Source: Phycisphaerales bacterium
Lineage (GTDB): Bacteria; Planctomycetota; Phycisphaerae; UBA1845; UTPLA1
NCBI GenBank assembly: GCA_020639075.1
Contig: JACKHI010000001.1
Span: 3,720,001 to 3,784,000 of the forward strand
Direction: 5' to 3'
Length of the DNA: 64,000 nucleotides
In this document: piece by piece, positions 7,267-15,557 of the stretch
Position numbering within the stretch: the stretch's first letter is position 1
Layout of the letters: every line of letters starts with the position of its first letter
Made by a program: the position numbers and the translations under genes
The notes under the pieces: model-generated
What the model was told of the DNA's origin: nothing
The model's database searches: none
The model's input: the letters and a program-made list of their open reading frames with translations, nothing else

Positions 7267-9363
7267 TCAAGGCGCGACGACTGATTTCGTCGCGTCTTTT
7301 TTCATGTCCGATTGCGACCAGATTTCCAATTCGTGAATGGACCAGTGGAACTTCGGGTCCTGTTGCGCGTTCGTGAGGCGGATACGCCGGATGGGCGCGT
7401 CGATTTCCTCAAAGCGAATCGTCGTGCGCGGGCCTTCCCATACGGACAACCCCGAACTCGACCAAATGTCATTGTCTTCCGTCTGAACTTGTGCGTAGAG
7501 CTCGTGGCTCCAGTCGTCGGGCCAGATCGGTGTGTTGAGCACGATCGAATCGAGGCGCGTCGGCGTCTTCAATTCGATCAGGATCTGCCAACCGGGCTCG
7601 CGCGGGCTTGACGACATCCAGTGCGTCGTCGGATCGCCGTCGGTCGCCAAAGCGGCGCGATCTTCGCCGTTCGGGAACACGATGTCGAAATCGCTCGGCG
7701 GCACTCGTACGGGGCGGGGTCCGTTGTCGAAGAACGCCAGGATCGCGTCGCGCTGATCGACGACGGCCAGGTTGGGCCATCGACCTGCGAGCAAGTTCAG
7801 GATTTCCTCGATCCTGCCTCGGTTGAAATGCGTCACGGGAATCCAAATCCGTCGATGGTGTTTCGCGGCGTTGGCGAAGCTCTTGAGGAGTACAGTGTCA
7901 CTCCAGGCCGACTTCAGAATCTTGTAGTCGACCGGGGCGTTGCGTGTGTAGTACTTGAACGCGTGTTCGGTGTGCTTGTCGATCAAGACGACGGCGTCAT
8001 CTTTGCGATAGTCGTCGAGCAATCTCGCGACGAGGGGGCGCAGCTCCTCGCGGGCCTTGGGGTCTGAGCGTTCCTTTTCGATACGAGGCAGCGCCAAGGC
8101 GATCGCCAAAGCGCCGAGAAGCATGGGCGGGATGCCGCGCGCGGCTCGTGCCTGCCAGGGACCTTTGGCCGGGGATGCGGACGACTTCAGGTTTCGAAGA
8201 ACTCCGAGCGCGCCGCAGACAGCATCTGCGCTGAACGCCACGAGCAGGATCGTAAAAGGAAGCATGAACAGATTGACGCGGACGGCGCCGAACGGAAACA
8301 TCCGTTGCGTCGACAGCGTGAGCGCGACAATGCCCGGCATGAGGACGAGCGTCAGCAGCTGCAGCGGCCGCGTGATCGCAAGACGCAGCGCACCGATTGC
8401 GGCAAATCCAATGACGATCTTGTTCCACGCGATCAACGACTCGCCTGTGTTATTGCGGACATTCGGCAGCGTCTCGTTAAGCCAGCCGAAGAACCACTTG
8501 AAGAAGCCGACGATGTGACCGATTGCGTAAGGCGCCAAGACGCCGGGGGAAGCGCTGCTCGGAAAGAACTCGTCCCAGAATGCAACGAGCCGCTCCGACG
8601 ATTGATGTCTCAGGATCAGCAAGTAGATCGCAGAGATTCCTGCGAGCCAGATTCCGATGACGACGACGCTTCGCGTCAGCAACGCTCGTGGGTTTTCTTC
8701 GGCGGATGTTGATCGAAGTCGGAGCACGGCGTGGATCGCCATGTAGAAGCATGCGCCGGGCAACGCCAGCGCGATTGTCTGAGCGAAGCCGAAAGCGATG
8801 AGTGTGCCGAATGCCAACACGACGGCGAACGGCCAAGTGGGTTTGTCGACGAATCGACTTACGGCAACGAGGAAGAGCGGAATCCAGAACGTATCGCCGG
8901 CGTATTGCTTGAGTTCTTTGGCATACTCGATGGAGACGGGGTTGAACGCAATCAGGATGGCGGCAAACAGGGCCGTGAATGTCGTGGCGCCCAGGCGGCG
9001 TGCCAACAGCCAGATGGTGACGACGCTGCCGGCGGAGAAAAGCGCCGGCACCAGTCTCAGCACGAATTCCGAGTCGCCGAGAATGCGTGTGAGTGCGTGG
9101 ATGGCGAGGCTGAGGAGAAATGGCGTCGAATTGGGGGCCGCACTGCCGGGGCCCAGAAAGACCACATCCGACAATGAGTCGCTCAGGAGTGTGTTTGCGA
9201 GCCACGCTTCATCCAGCCAGAGCGAATGGCGGCCCAGGTTCCACAGGCGCAACCACGTGCCGGCGATAGTGACGGCGACGAGCAGTACGATCGCCCAGCG
9301 AGGGGATCGGACCTGTTCGGGCGTCATCGGATTGGCGTTGTCGTCGTGCATGTTATCGAACAT
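7267..9363 (-). CDS. GT39/ArnT-like membrane glycosyltransferase with C-terminal discoidin-like domain
   Basis: 698 aa. The first about 450 residues hold a dozen hydrophobic helices. The first extracytoplasmic loop carries the acidic motif HSLWLDEAWLA, typical of the GT-C fold (dolichyl/polyprenyl-phosphate mannosyl- and arabinosyltransferases, PMT_2/ArnT families). A soluble region follows with an alpha/beta-like segment (DDAVVLIDKHTEHAFKYYT) that may be an extracytoplasmic domain. The last about 140 residues (from ALATDGDPTTHWMSSSP to WSIHELEIWS) look like an F5/8 type C (discoidin, CBM32-like) beta-sandwich. The protein should transfer a sugar from a polyprenyl-phosphate carrier on the outer face of the inner membrane, with the tail binding glycan. 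The ATG at 9363 has no strong Shine-Dalgarno; internal starts at 9351 and 9327 are possible. Confidence 0.82.
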   Translation of the reverse strand: MFDNMHDDNANPMTPEQVRSPRWAIVLLVAVTIAGTWLRLWNLGRHSLWLDEAWLANTLLSDSLSDVVFLGPGSAAPNSTPFLLSLAIHALTRILGDSEFVLRLVPALFSAGSVVTIWLLARRLGATTFTALFAAILIAFNPVSIEYAKELKQYAGDTFWIPLFLVAVSRFVDKPTWPFAVVLAFGTLIAFGFAQTIALALPGACFYMAIHAVLRLRSTSAEENPRALLTRSVVVIGIWLAGISAIYLLILRHQSSERLVAFWDEFFPSSASPGVLAPYAIGHIVGFFKWFFGWLNETLPNVRNNTGESLIAWNKIVIGFAAIGALRLAITRPLQLLTLVLMPGIVALTLSTQRMFPFGAVRVNLFMLPFTILLVAFSADAVCGALGVLRNLKSSASPAKGPWQARAARGIPPMLLGALAIALALPRIEKERSDPKAREELRPLVARLLDDYRKDDAVVLIDKHTEHAFKYYTRNAPVDYKILKSAWSDTVLLKSFANAAKHHRRIWIPVTHFNRGRIEEILNLLAGRWPNLAVVDQRDAILAFFDNGPRPVRVPPSDFDIVFPNGEDRAALATDGDPTTHWMSSSPREPGWQILIELKTPTRLDSIVLNTPIWPDDWSHELYAQVQTEDNDIWSSSGLSVWEGPRTTIRFEEIDAPIRRIRLTNAQQDPKFHWSIHELEIWSQSDMKKDATKSVVAP
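7274..7302 (+). terminator. intrinsic terminator of the small basic protein gene
   Basis: GCGACGA, a 6-nt loop and TCGTCGC form a 7-bp stem, followed after GTC by six T (7297-7302). It lies 40 nt beyond the stop codon of the plus-strand gene and inside the last codons of the convergent glycosyltransferase gene. Confidence 0.7.
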
Positions 9364-9532
9364 CTTATTCGGTCGAGGGGCAGCCTGGGCCGCAAGATTC
9401 GGGTTACGGGTACGTTACAGCGGTCTCCACGTTGCCGGGGTATATTAACGGGTATCTCGTTTCCCAGAATCGACTGTCAACCTTGTGCGGATCATGAGCC
9501 TGCACATCTATTCAACTGGAGGTCGCTCACCC

Positions 9533-10738
9533 ATGAATGATCGAAAACGAACATGGTGGTTGCACTGCATTGTCGCCGTTTGTATTGCGTCGGGACTGAA
9601 TCTCGCCGCGGCGCGAACGTTTGGCGACGAACCGAAGCCGGACGAGAAGAAGCAGGCGGAGCCGGTCAAGGACGCGCCGAAGGCTGATGAAATGAACGAA
9701 GATCAGCCTGTGCCCGAGAAGATGACGCCGCGCAGAAATCGGGAGGCGGTGCCGCAGCCCACGGTCCAGCTTAAACCGGGCGAGATGCCGATCGCGACGT
9801 TTGAGACGCCTGTGTACGACTTCGGTCAGGCACGAGCCGGCACGGAAATCACGCACGACTACAAATTCAAGAACACGGGGACGGGAGATCTCGAGATACT
9901 CCGCGTCAAGCCGGGATGCGGCTGCACGACGGCGGGCGAACACACGAAGATCGTCAAGCCGGGCGGCGAAGGCGTCATTCCAATCAAGCTCAAGCCGGGC
10001 GATCATGCGGGGCCGGTCAACAAGCGCATCACTGTCTCAACGAACATTCCAGGCAAGGACTCCACGATCATTCTGGAGATCAAGGGTACTGTCTGGTCGC
10101 CGGTTCAAGTCACGCCGAGGAGCGCCGCATTCGGACGTCTGACGCCGGATCGCGCGGCGGCGGGCACGACGCGCACGCTGACCATCGTGAACAACCTCGA
10201 TGCCGCGATGAAGCCGGGCGCCGTCAGTTCATCGAACGACGGGTTTGTCGGCGAGCTCAAGCCGCTCGAGGATGGCAAGAAGTACGAACTCATCGTGACG
10301 CTGACCGACAAGATTGTCGGCGGTAATAATTCGGCGAAGCTGATGTTTGACACGGGGCTCGAAGATCCGAAGTCGGTCGACGTCCAGGCGTATGCATTCA
10401 TGTCGCCGCCTGTGGATGTCACACCGGCCAAGTTGGTGTTGCCGAAGCCGCGGAGCGCCGAACTGGTTCGCACGTTCTATATTCGCAGCAACACGCCCAA
10501 AGCGCTCGAAGTCACGGACTTGAAATGCACGACTGACGCACTGAAGCTCGAACTTGTGGACCTGAGAGGGGACAAGCGGACCTATCGCCTTTCGGTGACG
10601 ATCCCCGCCGCTTATGAGCCGCCGGCGCAGGGCGACGAGATCTCGTTCAAGACGGACGAACCTTCGATGCCGATCGGGTCGATTCCCGTGACAGGGACAC
10701 TCACGACCGGCGATCAGCCGATGCCCACGAAATCCTGA
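9533..10738 (+). CDS. secreted DUF1573-domain protein
   Basis: 401 aa from ATG 9533, with GGAGG about 11 nt upstream; the in-frame ATG at 9485 lacks one. A signal peptide (WWLHCIVAVCIASGLNLAAA) is followed by a charged Lys/Glu/Asp-rich linker to about residue 90. The DUF1573 domain then starts at FETPVYDFGQARAGTEITHDYKFKN and includes the hallmark PGCGCTTA. Two further Ig-like beta-sandwich segments follow (VQVTPRSAAFGRL and VDVTPAKLVLPKP), each beginning with the V-x-V-T-P pattern, so the protein is a string of three ASH/DUF1573-like modules of which only the first keeps the GCGCT signature. The likely location is periplasmic or outer surface. The family has no assigned biochemical role. A terminator follows directly. 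Confidence 0.85.
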   Translation: MNDRKRTWWLHCIVAVCIASGLNLAAARTFGDEPKPDEKKQAEPVKDAPKADEMNEDQPVPEKMTPRRNREAVPQPTVQLKPGEMPIATFETPVYDFGQARAGTEITHDYKFKNTGTGDLEILRVKPGCGCTTAGEHTKIVKPGGEGVIPIKLKPGDHAGPVNKRITVSTNIPGKDSTIILEIKGTVWSPVQVTPRSAAFGRLTPDRAAAGTTRTLTIVNNLDAAMKPGAVSSSNDGFVGELKPLEDGKKYELIVTLTDKIVGGNNSAKLMFDTGLEDPKSVDVQAYAFMSPPVDVTPAKLVLPKPRSAELVRTFYIRSNTPKALEVTDLKCTTDALKLELVDLRGDKRTYRLSVTIPAAYEPPAQGDEISFKTDEPSMPIGSIPVTGTLTTGDQPMPTKS

Positions 10739-10779
10739 TCCACGGGCCGCCGTCGGCGATATCTACAACATTCCAATCA

Positions 10780-10808
10780 CGCCCGGGCTGAAAGGTCCGG
10801 GCGTTTTT
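10780..10808 (+). terminator. intrinsic terminator after the DUF1573 gene
   Basis: CGCCCGG and CCGGGCG form a 7-bp GC stem around a 10-nt loop, followed by five T (10804-10808), 42 nt after the stop codon. Confidence 0.8.
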
Positions 10809-10847
10809 CTTGCGCGCTGCGGATCGCGCGGGAAAGCGACGAGTGAG

Positions 10848-12188
10848 TCAGGAGGCCTGTCGCGACTCGCCGGACGCCTGATCGGCGATCGTGTCGACGT
10901 CATCGTCTTCAATGGACGTCAATTGGCGTAACGGCACATGCAGCGGCGATGATTCGGGGAGGTCTTTTGCAGTCCGCGCGCCGAGGTCCATGAGTTTTCT
11001 GACGCCCGGGATGGCGCGGCGCTCCCAGCTGCCGATCGCGCGATTGTAGGAATCCGATGCCTTTTCCAGCCCCTTGCGAATACCCTCAAGATCGCCCGTG
11101 AATTTGCAGAGCCGATCGTAGAGCTCGCGCCCCGCTCTTGAGATGGCGACGGCGTTCTCGGCGATATCCTGCTGTTGCCAGCCCTGTCGGATGGCCATGA
11201 GCAGTGCGGCGAGCGTCGAAGGCGAGGCCATCAGAACGCGTTTTTCGATCGCTTCGCGTACGAGATGCTTGTCCTCAGCGACGGCGGCGGCGAAAAATGC
11301 TTCCGCCGGCATGAACATGACGACAAACTCTGGCGCTTTGTCGAAGAGTCTAGAGTAGTCCTTCTTGCTCAAGGCGTTCAGCGTCGTGCGGACGTCGCCC
11401 AGGTATTTCGTAAGGTGCTTTTGTCTCGACTCATCATCCGTCGCCTCGACGGCGTCGAGATAGGCGCTGATGTTAACCTTTGCATCAACGACGAGGATGC
11501 CCCCGCCCGGCAGCCGGACCGTCAGGTCGGGCCGGAGCGTGCCCGAATCCCCTTGGATCGAGACCTGTTCGTCGTAGTCGCAGAATGCGGACATGCCGGA
11601 GAGTTCGACGACGTTGCGCAGACCGACTTCGCCCCAGCGCCCCTTCGCGCCTGGCTGGCGCAAGGCGGCGGCGAGCTGCCGTGTCTCGGCGCCGAGCTTT
11701 TCACGCCCTTCGTCAAGTTTGACCAGCCGTTGCGCGATGTCGCCGTAGGCAGTCGCGCGCTTTTCCTCAAGCAGTTTGATGTTGGCTTCGTAGGTTTTGA
11801 GTTGTTCGCGCAGCGGCTTGAGTTTTTCTTCGGCGAGAATGCCGAAGCGATCGTTGTTGCGATCGAGGGCGCGCGCGGATAACGCCTCGAAGGACTCCTT
11901 CAGCTTGGTTTCCATTTCGGCGATCTGGCGGCGCTGCTCCGCGAAATGTTCGCGTGCGGCGTCGAGGCGGGCCTGCGCCTCGGCGTTGGCGACGCGCTCC
12001 TTGTTGACGGCTTCCTGCAATGCGGATCGTTCGTCGTCGCTGGCGCCCAGTCTGCTGCGAACCTCCTCAAGCGTCGCGGCCAGACCCGCGGCTTCTCGTG
12101 ATGCGCCGGCGCGCCCGCGGAGAAATCCGACGTAGGCTCCGGTCGCCCCGCCGATGGCGAGCCCTGCAATGATCCATAGCGCTTCCAT
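10848..12188 (-). CDS. rmuC: DNA recombination protein RmuC homologue
   Basis: 446 aa. The N-terminal transmembrane helix (ALWIIAGLAIGGATGAYVGF) is followed by about 130 residues of heptad-rich coiled coil (ERSALQEAVNKERVANAEAQ and onwards). The RmuC nuclease-like domain then begins at about residue 180: GAKGRWGEVGLRNVVELSGM, RPDLTVRLPGGGILVVDAKV and EFVVMFMPAEAFFAAA. The D-x19-DAK arrangement resembles the PD-(D/E)XK-like core attributed to this family. E. coli RmuC limits recombination at inverted repeats; the biochemical activity is inferred only. Length and order match the family. It is convergent with the DUF1573 gene and has no operon partner. Confidence 0.92.
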   Translation of the reverse strand: MEALWIIAGLAIGGATGAYVGFLRGRAGASREAAGLAATLEEVRSRLGASDDERSALQEAVNKERVANAEAQARLDAAREHFAEQRRQIAEMETKLKESFEALSARALDRNNDRFGILAEEKLKPLREQLKTYEANIKLLEEKRATAYGDIAQRLVKLDEGREKLGAETRQLAAALRQPGAKGRWGEVGLRNVVELSGMSAFCDYDEQVSIQGDSGTLRPDLTVRLPGGGILVVDAKVNISAYLDAVEATDDESRQKHLTKYLGDVRTTLNALSKKDYSRLFDKAPEFVVMFMPAEAFFAAAVAEDKHLVREAIEKRVLMASPSTLAALLMAIRQGWQQQDIAENAVAISRAGRELYDRLCKFTGDLEGIRKGLEKASDSYNRAIGSWERRAIPGVRKLMDLGARTAKDLPESSPLHVPLRQLTSIEDDDVDTIADQASGESRQAS

Positions 12189-12658
12189 GGGGACTCAATT
12201 ACCGCGCCGGAGCGGAGTGGGCAAGCGATGGGATGGCCGGCCGCAGCGAAACGGGCGAGGACGTCGAATTTGGGAAGCGGGCCCTGAAAACGGACGGCCG
12301 GGGCGCCGCGGACTGCGGCCCCCGCCCCGTCGCCTTTCTCTCTCGACTGCTGAGAGCCGTGGTCGTCGTTTGGGGCCGACGCATCGGCACGTGTTGGGCG
12401 TCGAATCGCTCGCAATCGCGGATGGACGTCGCGGCGAGTTGAATTCGGCCCCTCCAATTGGGTGGCGAACAGCCGTTTGCTTTCAAAGTCAGCGTCTTGG
12501 CAGCAATGTGATCGCATTGCCCGACGAAAGTCGTACCCGCAAATGGGCGGCGTCTGCCTTCGAATTGCCGCAATTACCAGAATTGAGTAAAACTCCGCAA
12601 TCGGCGAACAGAAAAAAGTATGGGAATCACTGGCACACAATCGTTACAATGTTAATAG
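12189..12658. other. divergent intergenic region between rmuC and the TetR-type regulator
   Basis: 470 bp with no supportable gene; the open frames here lack ribosome binding sites and family resemblance. The half next to the regulator (12540-12658) is AT-rich. It contains TTACAAT at 12644-12650, only 8 nt from the ATG, and a direct repeat ACAATCGTTACAAT, which may be a promoter or autoregulatory site. The rmuC-proximal half is GC-rich. Confidence 0.45.
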
Positions 12659-13396
12659 ATGAGTGTATTGACACGTAAACAACGGGAGATTCGCCAGCGC
12701 GAGCAGCAGATCCTCGTCGTTGCCCGGCAGATGTTGCTGGAGCGCGGCTACCTCGGCCTGAACATGGATCGGATCGCGGAGGCGATCGGCTACTCCAAGG
12801 GCACTGTCTATCAGCATTTTTCGAGCAAGGAAGACCTGCTCGCGGCGCTGTGTGTGCAGACGAAGCAGAAGCGCGTCGAGTTCTTTGAGAAGGCTGCGCG
12901 ATTCACGGGCAAGCCACGCGAGCGAATGACCGCGATCTCCCTGGCACACGAGCTCTTCATCTCGCAGTTCCCCGACTATTCCCGATCAGACGAGTTGCTG
13001 AATATTGAGTCGATCTTCGCCAAGGCATCCGAGTGTCAGCAGGACGCGATGCGCGAAGTCGAGGGCCGATGCGTTGACACTGTGTGCGGAATCGCCCAGG
13101 ACGCCGTCACGTGCGGCGATCTCGTCATGCCGGCCAACTGGAATATCTACGACATGATCTACGGGCTGTACGGCATGTCTTACGGATGTCGCGCGGCGAT
13201 TAAGAATTGCACGGCGTTGCACGAGTTGATGTCGCCTGACGATCGCGCGGCCTTGCGCCGAAACCAGGAAGCGTTGCTGGATGGCTGGGGCTGGCGGCCG
13301 CTTTCGTCGGACTGGGACTATGAAGCCACGCGAAAGCGCGCCGCGGCGGAAGCGTTCGGCGTCAGCGAACTTGCGACAGTGTCTTCGGGGACATAG
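12659..13396 (+). CDS. TetR/AcrR-family transcriptional regulator
   Basis: 245 aa. Residues about 14-60 form the TetR helix-turn-helix: QQILVVARQMLLERGY, NMDRIAEAIGYSKGTVYQHF and SSKEDLLAAL. The remaining about 180 residues are the ligand-binding/dimerisation part, with no family resemblance I can name. The ATG at 12659 has no Shine-Dalgarno. A TACAAT box ends 9 nt before it, suggesting a leaderless transcript, and no other in-frame ATG precedes the DNA-binding domain. It is divergent from rmuC and convergent with glmS, so no neighbouring target is obvious beyond itself. The effector is unknown. Confidence 0.9.
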   Translation: MSVLTRKQREIRQREQQILVVARQMLLERGYLGLNMDRIAEAIGYSKGTVYQHFSSKEDLLAALCVQTKQKRVEFFEKAARFTGKPRERMTAISLAHELFISQFPDYSRSDELLNIESIFAKASECQQDAMREVEGRCVDTVCGIAQDAVTCGDLVMPANWNIYDMIYGLYGMSYGCRAAIKNCTALHELMSPDDRAALRRNQEALLDGWGWRPLSSDWDYEATRKRAAAEAFGVSELATVSSGT

Positions 13397-13398
13397 CG

Positions 13399-13422
13399 AA
13401 AAAACGTCGCGCGGCCGGCGAC
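13399..13422 (-). terminator. intrinsic terminator of glmS
   Basis: On the minus strand, GTCGC-CGGCCGC-GCGAC is followed by G and six T. It lies 22 nt beyond the glmS stop codon and immediately abuts the 3' end of the convergent regulator gene. Confidence 0.65.
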
Positions 13423-13444
13423 AACCAAGACGACATCCGACGCC

Positions 13445-15271
13445 CTACTCGACGGTCACGCTTTTTGCGAGGTTCCGCGGCTTGTCCACGTCGCAGCCGC
13501 GCAGGACGGCCGCGTGATAGGCGAGCAGCTGCAACGGAACGATCGTAACCATCGGTTGAAGCGGCTCCGGCACATCCGGTACATAGAAAACGTGCTCCGC
13601 CAGATGGGCGATGTCCGTGTCCCCTTCCGTTGCCACGGCGATGACGCGGCCTTTCCTTGCCCGAACCTCTTCAATATTGCTGATGACCTTTTCGTATTGG
13701 CTGCCGCGCGTTGCGATGAAGACGACGGGCATGTCCTTGGTGATCAGTGCGATCGGTCCGTGCTTCATCTCGGCGGCGGGCATGCCTTCGGCGTGGATGT
13801 AGGAAATTTCCTTCAGCTTGAGCGCGCCTTCCAGGGCCGTCGGATAGTTGTAACCTCGGCCGAGGTAAAGCCAGTTTTCAGCATCTTTGTAGGTCGCGGC
13901 GACTTCGCGAATCGAATCGCTTTGCTCCGTGATCTGGCGGATGTGTCCGGGGATCCGACGCAGGGCTTCAAGATAGCCTTGCAGGACGGGTTGCGGCAGA
14001 TCGCGCCGGCGACCGAGGTACAGGGCGATCATCGTCAGGACGAGGACCTGACCCAGATAGGCCTTCGTGCTGGCGACGCCGATTTCCGGGCCGACGTGCA
14101 GATAGACGCCGGCATCGGTTTCGCGCGCGATCGTCGAGCCGACGGCGTTCACGACGCCGAGCGCCAGCGAGCCCTTTTCTCGCGCCTCGCGCAGGGCCGA
14201 CAGCGTGTCCGCCGTTTCGCCGGACTGACTCATGGCGATGACCACGGTGCCCGGGTCCATGATCGGATTGCGATAGCGGAATTCCGACGCGTATTCGACT
14301 TCCGTCGGGATGCGTGCGAGTTCTTCGAAGAGATATTCGCCAACGAGGCCGGCGTGCCAGGCCGTCCCGCAGCCCGTGATGATCAGTCGGCGTGTTCGCA
14401 CGAGTTCGCGTGCATAGCTGGCGAGGCCGCCGAGGTAGATTCGGCCTTCCTCGATGTTGACGCGGCCGCGCATGCAGTCTTCCAGCGCGCTGGGCTGCTC
14501 GACGATCTCCTTGAACATGAAGTGCTCGTGGGAGCCGAGCTCGATGTCTTCGAGCGTCATTTCCAGTTCCGTCACTTCCTTCGTGACGGGCATGGCGTCG
14601 AGGGTCGTCGTGCGGAAGCCGTCCTCCCAGACGTTGGCGAGTTCGCCGTCAGACAGATAGATGACCTGTGTCGTATGTTGAATGATCGCGGCGGCGTCAG
14701 AGGCGACGACGTATTCATCGTCGCCGACGCCGATGATCAGCGGGCTGCCCTTTCGCGCTGCGATGATCCGGCCGGGTTCGTCAGCGCAGACAACGGCGAT
14801 GCCGTAGGTGCCGCGAACGTCTCGCAATGCAGCGCGGACGGCGGCTTCGAGATCGCCCTTGTAAAAGTGGCCGATCAGTTGGACGAGGACTTCTGTATCC
14901 GTTTCGCTTTTGAACTCGACACCGCGATGTTCGAGATAGGTCCGGAGCGACTGGTAGTTTTCGATGATACCGTTGTGGACGAGGGCGATACGACCCGAAG
15001 CGTCGACATGCGGGTGTGCGTTGCGATCGTTCGGCGCGCCGTGCGTGGCCCAGCGCGTGTGAGAAAGACCGCAGGTGCCGGGGAACGCCTGATTGGCGAT
15101 CTGTTGTTCGAGGACGGAGATTCGGCCGGCCGCCTTGGCAACGTAAAGATTGCCGCCGTTGAGGATGGCGATTCCGGCGGAGTCGTAGCCGCGATACTCA
15201 AGTCGCTTGAGGCTCTCCAACAGAATGCTTCGGGCCTCTCGGAATCCGGTGTATGCGACGATACCGCACAT
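13445..15271 (-). CDS. glmS: glutamine--fructose-6-phosphate aminotransferase (isomerizing)
   Basis: 608 aa, full length for GlmS. The N-terminus MCGIVAYTG exposes the catalytic Cys1 of the class II glutamine amidotransferase domain. RWATHG, HNGIIENY and SETDTEVL are its further conserved motifs. Two SIS isomerase domains follow, with TGCGTAWHA, MSQSGETADTLSAL and ASTKAYLGQVLVL in the first and HAEGMPAAEMKHGPIAL in the second. The end DKPRNLAKSVTVE is the canonical GlmS C-terminus. The enzyme makes glucosamine-6-phosphate for peptidoglycan and LPS. I looked upstream for a glmS ribozyme signature and found none; the gene appears to be monocistronic. Confidence 0.98.
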   Translation of the reverse strand: MCGIVAYTGFREARSILLESLKRLEYRGYDSAGIAILNGGNLYVAKAAGRISVLEQQIANQAFPGTCGLSHTRWATHGAPNDRNAHPHVDASGRIALVHNGIIENYQSLRTYLEHRGVEFKSETDTEVLVQLIGHFYKGDLEAAVRAALRDVRGTYGIAVVCADEPGRIIAARKGSPLIIGVGDDEYVVASDAAAIIQHTTQVIYLSDGELANVWEDGFRTTTLDAMPVTKEVTELEMTLEDIELGSHEHFMFKEIVEQPSALEDCMRGRVNIEEGRIYLGGLASYARELVRTRRLIITGCGTAWHAGLVGEYLFEELARIPTEVEYASEFRYRNPIMDPGTVVIAMSQSGETADTLSALREAREKGSLALGVVNAVGSTIARETDAGVYLHVGPEIGVASTKAYLGQVLVLTMIALYLGRRRDLPQPVLQGYLEALRRIPGHIRQITEQSDSIREVAATYKDAENWLYLGRGYNYPTALEGALKLKEISYIHAEGMPAAEMKHGPIALITKDMPVVFIATRGSQYEKVISNIEEVRARKGRVIAVATEGDTDIAHLAEHVFYVPDVPEPLQPMVTIVPLQLLAYHAAVLRGCDVDKPRNLAKSVTVE

Positions 15272-15557
15272 CAGGCGTTACTCCCCACAGGTGGTCGAAC
15301 AATGCCGCAAACCCAACGGCGTCCGAAGTGTACATCGGCCGGGACAAACAGGCGGCCTAGTGTTATTTGGGCCTGCCGTCGCGTTGCCTTGTGACAGACG
15401 TTCCATTATTGCCGATCGGACGTGGAAATGGTACGCGGCCCGTGAACATCAGGTTCTGGCGGCGAGGGGCCAATTGCCGTTGAGCGTCGCGCTAGCGCCT
15501 GGTGCGGCTCATAATATGTTGCCGCAAAGTAACTTAAGCCGCCTTTGGGGTGAGAAT

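Noticed and set aside
12189..12658. Open frames between rmuC and the TetR gene
   Set aside because: They run through GC-rich sequence with no start signal and overlap the rmuC start in another frame.
13514..15394. A 626-codon open frame on the plus strand opposite glmS
   Set aside because: It is the complement of a full-length, unmistakable GlmS; the composition (runs of Arg, Asp, His) is that of an antisense shadow in high-GC DNA.
15272..15557. glmS ribozyme or other riboswitch upstream of glmS
   Set aside because: I looked for the conserved core and found none; glmS ribozymes are also rare outside Firmicutes.
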